Both the position numbers and the translations under genes were made by a program. Positions 1 through 5,757 of a stretch of 10,817 nt of DNA are shown here, piece after piece (positions within the stretch are counted from its first letter, which is position 1; every line of letters begins with the position of its first letter). Origin of the DNA: Clostridiales bacterium (GTDB lineage Bacteria > Bacillota > Clostridia > Oscillospirales > Acutalibacteraceae). Where the stretch lies: positions 1 to 10,817 of the forward strand of contig DXXH01000084.1 of assembly GCA_019416395.1 (NCBI GenBank), written 5' to 3'. The notes beneath the pieces were generated by a model, which saw only the letters and a list, made by a program, of their open reading frames with translations, searched no databases and was not told the origin of the DNA.

Positions 1-501
1 CTGGCCGCTACAGCTTGTAGCGTATTCCGAGCTGTTGGGATATCCAAACACTCCGTAAAATGTGCCGATATCGTATCCGATATAGTCGTAAGGGCTGGCC
101 ACAACCGGTTCCGGAGTTGGTTCCGGGGTTGGCTCGGGCGTGGGGACTGGAGTTGGTTCGGGGGTTGGTGCCGCTGTAGGTTTAGCAGGTGCAGGCGCGG
201 GAGCCTTCGAGGAAGCGGTATGTTCTTCGGGAGCGGAGTAGGCAGGCTCTTCCTTCACAGTCTCGTTTGTGGAAGAGGTTTGGCTGGAACTGGAAGAGGA
301 AGAACTGGGGGAAGAGCTAGGGCTGGCGGACGGGCTGACACTGGGACTCACAGACGGACTGGCGGAAGGACTGGGGCTGGGGGAGACGCTAGGAGAAGGA
401 GCGGCGCTTGCCGTGCTGCTAGAAGGCGCCGCGTTGCTGCCACAGGCGCAAAGGGATAGGGTCAGCAAGCACGCAGTGAAAAGAGAAAGCAAACGTTTCA
501 T
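1..501 (-). CDS. Lipoprotein with Ser/Pro-rich and PTPEP linkers (3' end outside window)
   Basis: Reading the minus strand from ATG at 501 gives 167 codons, still open at the window edge. The N-terminus (MKRLLSLFTACLLTLSLCAC) is a lipoprotein signal with lipobox LCAC, so Cys20 is the likely lipidated residue and the protein should sit on the outer face of the membrane. After it come a Ser/Pro/Ala-rich linker (about residues 26-72), a short charged stretch, and a Pro/Thr/Glu linker (about 107-133). The visible end of the C-terminal domain begins with YDYIGYDIGTFYGVFGYPN. Linkers like these usually let a small domain reach through the peptidoglycan. An AAAGGA Shine-Dalgarno lies about 10 nt before the ATG, and the start is only 26 nt after the stop of the SLH-transglutaminase gene, so the two are probably cotranscribed. 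I do not recognise the C-terminal domain and assign no function. Confidence 0.85.
   Translation of the reverse strand, partial: MKRLLSLFTACLLTLSLCACGSNAAPSSSTASAAPSPSVSPSPSPSASPSVSPSVSPSASPSSSPSSSSSSSSQTSSTNETVKEEPAYSAPEEHTASSKAPAPAPAKPTAAPTPEPTPVPTPEPTPEPTPEPVVASPYDYIGYDIGTFYGVFGYPNSSEYATSCSGQ
107..166 (-). repeat. Five tandem 12-nt units encoding the TPEP-type linker
   Basis: Five imperfect 12-nt units, of the type GGTTCCGGAGTT on the plus strand, run head to tail at 107-118, 119-130, 131-142, 143-154 and 155-166. On the coding strand they give the Pro-Thr-Glu-Pro repeats of the lipoprotein linker. Because the unit is a multiple of three, copy-number change would lengthen or shorten the linker without a frameshift. 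Confidence 0.75.
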
Positions 502-527
502 GAAGACAGGTTCCTTTCAGCGATGAA

Positions 528-2138
528 TTAACTCAATATTTTATTGTTGATCCGATAGTGGGCTACGCCCTGGCCATAGGGCTTCATAAACAGATCCCAA
601 TTATAGCCCCATTGGGCGGCATGACCGTCACGGAGCTGAGGGTCACACACATAGATGACGCCATCGTCCATCTTGATTTCCACCCAGCCATGTTCGGACC
701 AGCTGCCATAGGTCCAGGTGGGGCAGGTGTTTACCGTGACCATACCGGAAACCGCGGTAGCTTGATATCCCAGCTTTCTGGCAAGGAAGGAGAACAACGC
801 GGCATAGCTGTAGCAATTTCCCCGTTTCCTGTCGATCATGGAAGTGGCGTAAGAAATCTCCCATCCAGAAGTTCCCTGGGGAATGTGGGAAAGGGCCAGA
901 TAGCTGTAATCGTCAATGACGTAGTTGTACATCAGCCGCAAATTGCTGTAAAGGGACTCGGTGGATTTTCCTTCCTGTAAAACGATCGACGTCAGTTTGG
1001 CATCCAGCCTGGCGTCACCGGTGGTATACTGGCCCTCATTGTTAAATTGCAGCACCCCTACGGAGGAATTGCGGACGTAATATCCGTCGTTTCCAATGTA
1101 ATAAAGCTCGCCGCCAATCAGATGGGGCCCACGTCCCAATTGGGCGGTGGGAAGGGTGTAGGTTTCCCAGATTTCATTTCCTTCCTCATCGTAGGAGTGA
1201 TCGTGGGGAATGGAAGCTTCCATAATGTGGTAATAGGCCCAGTAATCGTAGGGGAGATCCACAAAACGCAGGAATTTTCTTTGGGCGTTGATCCGATCAA
1301 TGTCCGGTGAACGGCCCAGCATTTTGTTCATCATAGCAAAGGCCTCTGCTCTGGTAATAGAGGAATCCGGTCGGAAGGTCCCGTCGGGATAACCGGAAAC
1401 CCAGCTTCTGGCCGCTGCGTTCTGTATGGCACTAAAGGCCCAGTGGTCCTCACCAACGTCGGAAAAGGTAACTTGCTCCGTTTTCAAAGGAAACAGCTTG
1501 GACAAGATCGATGCGAATTCGGCGCGGGTAATATTGCTTTGAGGTTCAAAGGAGTTTTCGCCCTTACCGGAAAGAATCCCCATTTCCGTCAGGGAATTCA
1601 CAAAAGTTCCATACCAAGCGTTGGGTGACACATCGCTGAAATGGTTTCCACTGGGAGTAACGGGAGATGTAAGAAGCTGGTAAATCAAACTGGCGGCTTC
1701 GGAACGGCTCAGTGGAGCATCGGGGTTTACCCGGTCTTCGCTGCCGGACACATAGGCTATATGTTCGTCGAGATACATGCCAAATAGGGGTTGGTCATTT
1801 TCCTCTGGAGATGGGGTTGGGATAACTTCGGCATCGCCTGCTTCTCCATTTTCCCCAGTTTGGTCTGAGGAAAGTTCGTTGTCTCCTGCGGGTTGGTTTT
1901 CCGGAGAAGCGGTGGTTGTTTCCTCGAAAAGCTCCGGGGACTGGGTTTCCACAGTGCTGTTTTCTGGCTGGAATGTTTCCAGTAAGCCGTTTTGGGACTC
2001 TTCGGAAGTAGCTTCAAGCTGAGGAATGGAATTTGTCACTTCCGATTCTGTGTTTATTTCCCCAGCTATGGCTGTAAAAGGTAGTGTGGAACACAAGATT
2101 GCCGCCGTTGCCAATACGGCCACCAATTTTTTTATCAC
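528..2138 (-). CDS. Secreted SLH-domain protein with a transglutaminase-like domain
   Basis: This 536-residue protein starts with GTG at 2138; an AAGGA Shine-Dalgarno lies about 9 nt upstream and no better ATG is near. Residues 1-26 form a Sec signal peptide (KK, hydrophobic core, AIAGE cleavage region). Residues 27-115 are a Ser/Thr/Glu/Pro-rich, low-complexity spacer. SLH repeats follow: a partial one at about 125-156 and two good ones at about 167-216 and 225-274 (FSDV...W, GxxxxxFxP, ITRAE motifs); 292-308 resembles the start of another. SLH repeats normally bind pyruvylated secondary wall polymers. The C-terminal part has a transglutaminase-like core (about 395-505) with the expected Cys442 (RGNCYSYA), His483 (SEHGWVE) and Asp499 (VCDPQ). 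Such domains may act as proteases, cross-linkers or amide hydrolases; the substrate cannot be read here. It probably sits in the cell wall and shares an operon with the lipoprotein gene. Confidence 0.88.
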   Translation of the reverse strand: MIKKLVAVLATAAILCSTLPFTAIAGEINTESEVTNSIPQLEATSEESQNGLLETFQPENSTVETQSPELFEETTTASPENQPAGDNELSSDQTGENGEAGDAEVIPTPSPEENDQPLFGMYLDEHIAYVSGSEDRVNPDAPLSRSEAASLIYQLLTSPVTPSGNHFSDVSPNAWYGTFVNSLTEMGILSGKGENSFEPQSNITRAEFASILSKLFPLKTEQVTFSDVGEDHWAFSAIQNAAARSWVSGYPDGTFRPDSSITRAEAFAMMNKMLGRSPDIDRINAQRKFLRFVDLPYDYWAYYHIMEASIPHDHSYDEEGNEIWETYTLPTAQLGRGPHLIGGELYYIGNDGYYVRNSSVGVLQFNNEGQYTTGDARLDAKLTSIVLQEGKSTESLYSNLRLMYNYVIDDYSYLALSHIPQGTSGWEISYATSMIDRKRGNCYSYAALFSFLARKLGYQATAVSGMVTVNTCPTWTYGSWSEHGWVEIKMDDGVIYVCDPQLRDGHAAQWGYNWDLFMKPYGQGVAHYRINNKILS

Positions 2139-2417
2139 GGTGTTTGTTCCTTCTTTCTCTTATTTATTTCTACAATTAAATGTATAAATCGATGAAAATA
2201 TGTTACACGTTTTTTAAGATCAAGTCAAGAAATTTCCGTATTTTATAGAGACACAATCGAGGCGTATCTATTATTTTTTAACATAAGTTATAGTTATACT
2301 ATTTGTAAAAATAATAACATATTTATAGATTGTTTTTTTGCTTTACAAAAACGATATTTGAAATCCTGTTGCAATTTCCTAAAAAGCATAAACGCAGGGG
2401 TTGGACGGAGATAGTAG
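2139..2417. other. AT-rich intergenic region without a supported gene
   Basis: This stretch separates the minus-strand SLH gene from the lysin remnant. It is much richer in A and T than its surroundings, with long T and A runs. It holds a 10-bp inverted repeat (TATTATTTTT at 2269-2278 with AAAAATAATA at 2307-2316, 28-nt loop) and the candidate promoter of the SLH gene. The short open frames here show no family features or convincing ribosome binding sites. I see no RNA gene. Confidence 0.6.
2200..2228 (-). promoter_or_regulatory. Candidate promoter of the SLH-transglutaminase gene
   Basis: On the minus strand TTGACT (2228-2223) is followed after 17 nt by TAACAT (2205-2200). This is a good -35 box and a moderate -10 box. 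Transcription would begin near 2193 and leave a leader of about 55 nt before the GTG start at 2138. The AT-rich surroundings allow other candidates, so this is only a best guess. Confidence 0.4.
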
Positions 2418-2463
2418 AAAGCGATGGCCCAAACAGGGAATCCCTGTCTGGACCATCGCTTTT
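2418..2463. terminator. Long hairpin, terminator-like, strand uncertain
   Basis: A 19-nt arm (GCGATGGCCCAAACAGGGA, 2421-2439) faces a matching arm (TCCCTGTCTGGACCATCGC, 2441-2459) across a one-base centre, flanked by AAA and TTTT. Two positions differ between the arms. Transcribed on the plus strand they are C-A and A-C mismatches. On the minus strand they are U-G and G-U wobbles, so the minus-strand RNA would pair throughout. The T run is short on both sides (TTTT plus, TTT minus). No intact gene lies immediately upstream on either strand. It may be a stranded terminator from the mobile or phage sequence whose lysin relic follows. Confidence 0.55.
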
Positions 2464-2977
2464 CATCGCAGATAGTTAGTTGAGGAACTTCTTTTACAAC
2501 AGGACTCAGCTGTCGCTTTGATCGGGAAGATCTTCGTAAGCGCTTTGAGGAAAACATACAGAAAACAGATGGGGCAGGGATTCCCTGGGGAATTTATCAT
2601 TACAGTTATGCCAAAAACAAACAAAACGGCATTGATAAAGCAAACCATAGCTTGCGGTTGCTGAAATGGCGTAACCCCTTTACGGTGTTTTGGAGGACAG
2701 CTCAATTCTGGGTGGCGATCTTGCAGGTGCGGCACAAGGCTTTTGTAACACCATTGAAGGGGCAGGACTATACTGTGGTGTGTACGCCTCTGTAAGCTGG
2801 TGGAAAAACTACCTTACCAGCCCCGTTTTCAAGCAGTACGACCGTTGGGCTGCCCAGTATTACAGCGAGTGCCAGTGCGAAAAGCCCTATGGCATGTGGC
2901 AGTACACAGACAAGTGGAGTATCGGCGGGGCCGCCTTTGATGGCAACTGGGCTTATAAGGATTACCCGTCACTTTCG

Positions 2978-2992
2978 AAAGGAGAAGCTATG
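2978..2992 (+). promoter_or_regulatory. Strong internal Shine-Dalgarno and ATG inside the lysin remnant
   Basis: AAAGGAG at 2978-2984 is followed after 5 nt by ATG at 2990-2992, in frame with the M23-SLH part. It lies exactly at the junction between the end of GH25 (DYPSL) and the start of the M23 segment (MAQSRVLQTQ). This is a near-ideal initiation site and better than anything at the 5' end of the remnant. Confidence 0.6.
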
Positions 2993-3808
2993 GCACAGAG
3001 CAGGGTTTTACAAACCCAGGAGAACAAAGCCACCCGTGGGTTTGGCAATGGACACAGCGGTGTGGATTTGGGTTGGCAGACCACCCAAACAGACGGAGTA
3101 TTGGCCCACAGCGATGGCACGGTGACCTTTTGTCAAACAGGATATGGCAATGACCAGGGGGCCAGCGGAAACGCTTCTTACGGGAATTGCGTGAAGATCA
3201 AGCACCCCAACGGGTACAGCACGCTTTATGCCCATTTGAGCGCCGTGACTGTGCAGTACGGCCAGAACGTCAAGAAGGGCCAACAGATCGGGAATATGGG
3301 CAACACTGGCAATAGCTACGGAAGCCACCTTCATTTTGAGGTGCGGAACACTTCTGACACATGTATCGACCCGGCACCCTATCTCGCAGCGGATTTACCG
3401 GGACTAAAAACAGAAACAGAAATGGAGAAACCAGATATGACAGAAGCAGAAGCCAGAAAGATCGCTCAGGACGAAATTGCCAAGTATTTCGTGTCGCTGG
3501 AACAGAAACCTGTATCCCAGTGGGCGCAGGAATACGTAAAGGCTGTTAAAGAACGTGGCATTATGAACGGTGAAACTGATGGGAATTTTCGGCCCCAGGA
3601 CGTAATCACCAGGGAAGAGGTTGCCGTTACTCTGGTAAACGCTCTTGGAATTGGCAAAGCCTCCTCTGACTGGGCAAAAGAAGCTTTTGAAAAGGCTACA
3701 GCAGCGGGAATCATGGACGGCACCATGCCAAGGGAACCCTTGACCCGTGAACAGTTTGCCGTGATTTTGGACAAGCTGGGATTGATTCCCAAGGCAGCGG
3801 AAAAATAA
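2990..3808 (+). CDS. M23 (LytM) peptidase with two SLH-like repeats, possibly translated alone
   Basis: From the internal ATG at 2990 an uninterrupted 272-residue protein can be read. The M23 core carries the zinc ligands His and Asp in HSGVD, His in HLHF, and the accessory His in YAHL. In this numbering these are about His22, Asp26, His82, His113 and His115, so all expected active-site residues are present. M23 enzymes cut peptide bonds in peptidoglycan cross-bridges or stem peptides. The C-terminal third has two SLH-like repeats (ERGIMNGETDGNFRPQ...ITREE and AAGIMDG...LTREQ) that would serve as wall-binding modules. There is no signal peptide, as expected for an endolysin needing a holin, or for a fragment. 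No promoter is visible, so whether it is expressed is unknown. It is the intact portion of the pseudogene described over 2484-3808. Confidence 0.5.
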   Translation: MAQSRVLQTQENKATRGFGNGHSGVDLGWQTTQTDGVLAHSDGTVTFCQTGYGNDQGASGNASYGNCVKIKHPNGYSTLYAHLSAVTVQYGQNVKKGQQIGNMGNTGNSYGSHLHFEVRNTSDTCIDPAPYLAADLPGLKTETEMEKPDMTEAEARKIAQDEIAKYFVSLEQKPVSQWAQEYVKAVKERGIMNGETDGNFRPQDVITREEVAVTLVNALGIGKASSDWAKEAFEKATAAGIMDGTMPREPLTREQFAVILDKLGLIPKAAEK

Positions 3809-3813
3809 AAAGA

Positions 3814-3857
3814 AAAACCGCTAGAACCAGCATAACTACTGGACTTCTAGCGGTTTT
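3814..3857 (-). terminator. Bidirectional terminator between lysin remnant and tRNA-Ser genes
   Basis: A 13-bp stem (AAAACCGCTAGAA at 3814-3826 with TTCTAGCGGTTTT at 3845-3857) is extended inward by CCAG/CTGG. On the minus strand it directly follows the CCA end of tRNA-Ser(GCT) and leads into a long T-rich tract (TTTTTCTTTTTATTTTT), which is an excellent terminator for the tRNA transcript. On the plus strand it follows the lysin stop at 3806-3808 but has only four T residues, so it is weaker in that direction. Confidence 0.85.
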
Positions 3858-3946
3858 GGCGGAGAAGAAGGGATTTGAACCCTTGCGCCGGTTTCCCGAC
3901 CTACTCCCTTAGCAGGGGAGCCCCTTCACCACTTGGGTACTTCTCC
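3857..3946 (-). tRNA. tRNA-Ser (GCT anticodon)
   Basis: The minus strand folds as a class II tRNA. The acceptor stem is GGAGAAG with CTTCTCC and the D arm stem is CCC/GGG. The anticodon stem CTCCC/GGGAG closes the loop CTGCTAA, so the anticodon is GCT, reading the AGC and AGT serine codons. A long variable arm follows, then the T arm AAGGG-TTCAAAT-CCCTT. The discriminator base is G and the CCA tail is encoded. It lies 53 nt downstream of tRNA-Ser(TGA) on the same strand, directly before a terminator. Confidence 0.96.
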
Positions 3947-3999
3947 ATGGTGAAAAATCTATAAAAAACTATACAGCTTTAGATAGCAGAACCGGCAGG

Positions 4000-4088
4000 T
4001 GGCGGAGAGGAAGAGATTCGAACTCTTGGTCCCTTGCGGGATCACTAGTTTTCAAGACTAGCTCCTTAAACCACTCGGACACCTCTCC
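4000..4088 (-). tRNA. tRNA-Ser (TGA anticodon)
   Basis: The minus strand folds as a class II tRNA with acceptor stem GGAGAGG/CCTCTCC. The anticodon stem CTAGT/ACTAG closes the loop CTTGAAA, so the anticodon is TGA, which reads UCA and related UCN codons. The variable arm is long (GATCCCGCAAGGGACC region) and the T arm is AAGAG-TTCGAAT-CTCTT. The discriminator is G and CCA is encoded. It is the first gene of a two-tRNA transcript; the promoter lies just upstream. Confidence 0.97.
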
Positions 4089-4105
4089 ATGTCTGACATT
4101 AATAG

Positions 4106-4134
4106 ATGATATCACACCCGTTGGAAAATGTCAA
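4106..4134 (-). promoter_or_regulatory. Promoter of the tRNA-Ser pair
   Basis: On the minus strand a perfect -35 box TTGACA (4134-4129) is separated by exactly 17 nt from TATCAT (4111-4106). An extended -10 element (TGATATCAT) adds to its strength. The start point would be near 4099, about 11 nt before the 5' end of tRNA-Ser(TGA) at 4088, as usual for stable RNA genes. The TGA within the -35 box is the stop codon of the upstream CmpB-family gene. Confidence 0.8.
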
Positions 4135-4553
4135 TGATTTTTTTTGTGAAGATTCTTTTTCGTTCGATCCTCTAAAGAATCCCCTCGACAAAGTTCGCAC
4201 AAGGCCATGGCGGGCAGGGATAGACCAAGCCACAAAAAAGAGTAAGGCAGGCATACCTGACCGAGAAGATTCAAAGGTACGGCAGAGTAATCCCAAATGT
4301 CAAACCCCAAAAGACAGTTGAGAAATAGCCCCATTACTAATTCTACTCCAGTGATAATTCCAGCGCCGGCGAAACACCGGCTGATTATGTTTTTGTCTCC
4401 CAGCCAATCACAGCAAACGTGATTGATTAAACAAAGGCAAATTCCCCCAGCCAGCGCCATGGACGAATGGGTTTCCCCACGCCACATCATTTCCAATGCG
4501 GGATAGGTCCAGCTCCCCGCTAAAAAAAGAATTGCGTCTTGATAAAGAAACAT
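4131..4553 (-). CDS. Small integral membrane protein, CmpB-type (putative type IV ABC permease family)
   Basis: The ATG at 4553 is preceded at 7 nt by a strong GGGGAGG Shine-Dalgarno and gives 140 residues; the frame stays open further upstream but without a start signal. Three to four hydrophobic segments are visible (about 1-18, 31-49, 60-83, 97-121). The conserved-looking pattern is MMWRGETHSSMALAGGICL, then IITGVELVMGLFLN, then FDIWDYSAVPLNLLGQVCLP. This matches what I know of the Firmicute CmpB family (ABC_trans_CmpB): RG-HWSM, a glycine-rich helix, E-x-x-x-G-x-x-x-N, WDYS, P-x-N-x-x-GQ. Despite the family name, transport has not been shown for most members. There is no ATPase partner beside it. 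A charged tail (LEDRTKKNLHKKNH) ends the protein. Confidence 0.75.
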   Translation of the reverse strand: MFLYQDAILFLAGSWTYPALEMMWRGETHSSMALAGGICLCLINHVCCDWLGDKNIISRCFAGAGIITGVELVMGLFLNCLLGFDIWDYSAVPLNLLGQVCLPYSFLWLGLSLPAMALCELCRGDSLEDRTKKNLHKKNH

Positions 4554-4640
4554 GAGAGTCCCTCCCCAAAAATTCTGCGTTTCTCTAGTATTCGCAGCGA
4601 GAGGCTGTTTATTTCCTGTCAATTGAATTCTTCGAAGCTC

Positions 4641-4670
4641 TTGTATTTTCCCTCTCTTTTCCCTTATAAT
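4641..4670 (+). promoter_or_regulatory. Promoter of the galE-maf-yunB-ligA-galK cluster
   Basis: TTGTAT (4641-4646) and a perfect TATAAT (4665-4670) are separated by 18 nt. Transcription would start near 4677 and leave a leader of about 64 nt before the galE start at 4741. It lies in the divergent gap between the CmpB-family gene and galE. No other strong plus-strand promoter was seen before the later genes of the cluster. Confidence 0.7.
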
Positions 4671-4740
4671 AAGCAGGAAAGCTGGTCGGGGTTTCAAAAT
4701 AAAAGGACCGGCAATTATCATCGGGAAGGAAGTGCAGCGT

Positions 4741-5757
4741 ATGAGAATCCTTGTCACTGGCGGCGCCGGATATATTGGTACCCATACGGCGGTTGTTTTA
4801 TTAGAGCAGGGCCATGAGGTAATCATCGTGGACAACTTGTGCAACAGTAAATATGTGGCGGTAAAACGGGTGGAAGAACTTTCCGGAAAACAGGTGATCT
4901 TTTACCAGTACGACGTATGCGACGAAGAGAAAATGCGCCAGGTCTTTCAACAGGAAAAGATTGACGCTGTAATCCATTTCGCTGGGCTGAAAGCGGTAGG
5001 AGAATCCGTATCCATTCCGTTGCGTTACTACGACAACAATCTGACCAGTACTTTAGTGCTGTTAAAGGTGATGAAAGAGTTCGGAGTGGGTAACTTTGTG
5101 TTCAGTTCTTCTGCGACTGTGTATGGGAATCCGGCATCTGTACCCATTCGGGAAGATTTCCCTCTCTCCGCTACCAACCCCTATGGAGCAACGAAGCTGA
5201 TGATCGAACGGATCCTTACCGATTGCGCTCATGCCGATCCGGAATTTCATCCAGTCCTGCTTCGGTATTTTAATCCGGTGGGCGCTCACGAAAGCGGCCA
5301 GCTGGGTGAAGATCCCAACGGCATTCCCAATAACCTGGTGCCTTACATTACCCAGACGGTGGTGGGAAAACGGGAAAAGGTGCATGTGTTTGGCAACGAT
5401 TATCCCACTCCCGATGGCACAGGGGTCCGGGACTACATTCATGTTGTGGATCTGGCCAAAGGTCACGCGGCAGTGCTGCCTTTGTTTGAAAAAGGGTTTG
5501 ATGGAGTAAAGATTTTCAATTTGGGCACAGGGAGAGGATACTCCGTGCTGGAAATGATCGCAGCGTTTTCCAAAGCTGCTGGGAAGGAGATTCCCTATGT
5601 GATCGATCCCCGACGTCCCGGGGATATTCCGGAGTGTTACGCCGATTGTACCAAGGCCTTTGAGGAGCTGGGGTGGAAAGCGGAGAAAACGCTGGAAGAT
5701 ATGTGCCAAGACTCGTTGCGTTGGCAAAGGGAGAATCCCAATGGCTTTGAGGATTGA
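4741..5757 (+). CDS. galE: UDP-glucose 4-epimerase
   Basis: GalE interconverts UDP-glucose and UDP-galactose in the cytoplasm, for galactose use and for supplying UDP-galactose to surface polysaccharides. From ATG at 4741 it has 338 residues, the typical length. An extended SDR fold is evident: the NAD-binding GGAGYIG motif at 7-13, Asp31 at the end of the second strand, HFAGLKAVGES at 79-89, FSSSATVYG at 121-129 (catalytic Ser124), and the YxxxK pair Tyr148/Lys152. LLRYFNPVGAH and GVRDYIHVVDLAKGH are strong GalE signatures. I prefer the ATG at 4741 to a GTG 9 nt upstream because the AAGGAAG Shine-Dalgarno is 8 nt from this ATG and the family begins with MRILVTGGAG. It is first in its cluster and its end overlaps maf by 17 nt. 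No galT is in the window. Confidence 0.96.
   Translation: MRILVTGGAGYIGTHTAVVLLEQGHEVIIVDNLCNSKYVAVKRVEELSGKQVIFYQYDVCDEEKMRQVFQQEKIDAVIHFAGLKAVGESVSIPLRYYDNNLTSTLVLLKVMKEFGVGNFVFSSSATVYGNPASVPIREDFPLSATNPYGATKLMIERILTDCAHADPEFHPVLLRYFNPVGAHESGQLGEDPNGIPNNLVPYITQTVVGKREKVHVFGNDYPTPDGTGVRDYIHVVDLAKGHAAVLPLFEKGFDGVKIFNLGTGRGYSVLEMIAAFSKAAGKEIPYVIDPRRPGDIPECYADCTKAFEELGWKAEKTLEDMCQDSLRWQRENPNGFED

Larger units (their letters stand above)
2484..3808 (+). pseudogene. Broken phage-type lysin: GH25 muramidase - M23 peptidase - SLH-like repeats
   Basis: Two plus-strand frames together encode one recognisable cell-wall hydrolase. The first (codons in phase with 2547, open from 2484) gives internal GH25 sequence such as RFEENIQKTDGAGIPWGIYH and YSYAKNK. 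The second begins around 2690 with LEDSSILGGDLAGAAQGF and continues through GVYASVSWWKNYL, WAAQYY, YGMWQYT and FDGNWAYKDYP, again GH25. The frames change at about 2685-2692, where the family normally has an [F/W/Y]YDLED motif carrying the catalytic Asp and Glu. Here only LED remains, so the Asp is gone. Downstream is an M23 (LytM) metallopeptidase with HSGVD, YAHL and HLHF, then two SLH-like repeats to the stop at 3808. The first part of GH25 is also absent: a stop at 2481-2483 precedes the frame and no start is visible. TTG at 2690 could open the second frame but has no ribosome binding site. An assembly error at the frameshift is possible. Confidence 0.75.

Noticed and set aside
220..526. 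Plus-strand open frames over the lipoprotein gene (79 and 85 residues, Gly/Arg- or Leu/Glu-rich)
   Set aside because: They are antisense readings of the Ser/Pro repeat DNA. Their composition follows from the repeats, and they lack ribosome binding sites and family features.
2269..2316. 10-bp AT inverted repeat as an operator or terminator
   Set aside because: It consists only of A and T, has a 28-nt loop and lies in an AT-rich stretch, where such pairs arise by chance.
2690..2692. TTG at 2690 as a genuine start of a 372-residue lysin
   Set aside because: There is no ribosome binding site, it starts in the middle of the GH25 catalytic motif, and the preceding sequence in another frame continues the same domain.
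2294..2735. Two minus-strand frames (87 and 90 residues) across the hairpin and the GH25 remnant
   Set aside because: The 3' parts run through the AT-rich spacer or the hairpin, and the rest is antisense to readable GH25 sequence. No convincing Shine-Dalgarno was seen.
4617..4622. Perfect minus-strand TTGACA as the -35 box of the CmpB-type gene
   Set aside because: No acceptable -10 hexamer lies 16-18 nt downstream (the sequence there is CGCTGC), so I did not call a promoter.
4554..4844. N-terminal extension of the CmpB-type gene up to 4844 (237 residues)
   Set aside because: The extension overlaps galE and its promoter, has no ribosome binding site, and is not membrane-like. The ATG at 4553 has a strong Shine-Dalgarno.
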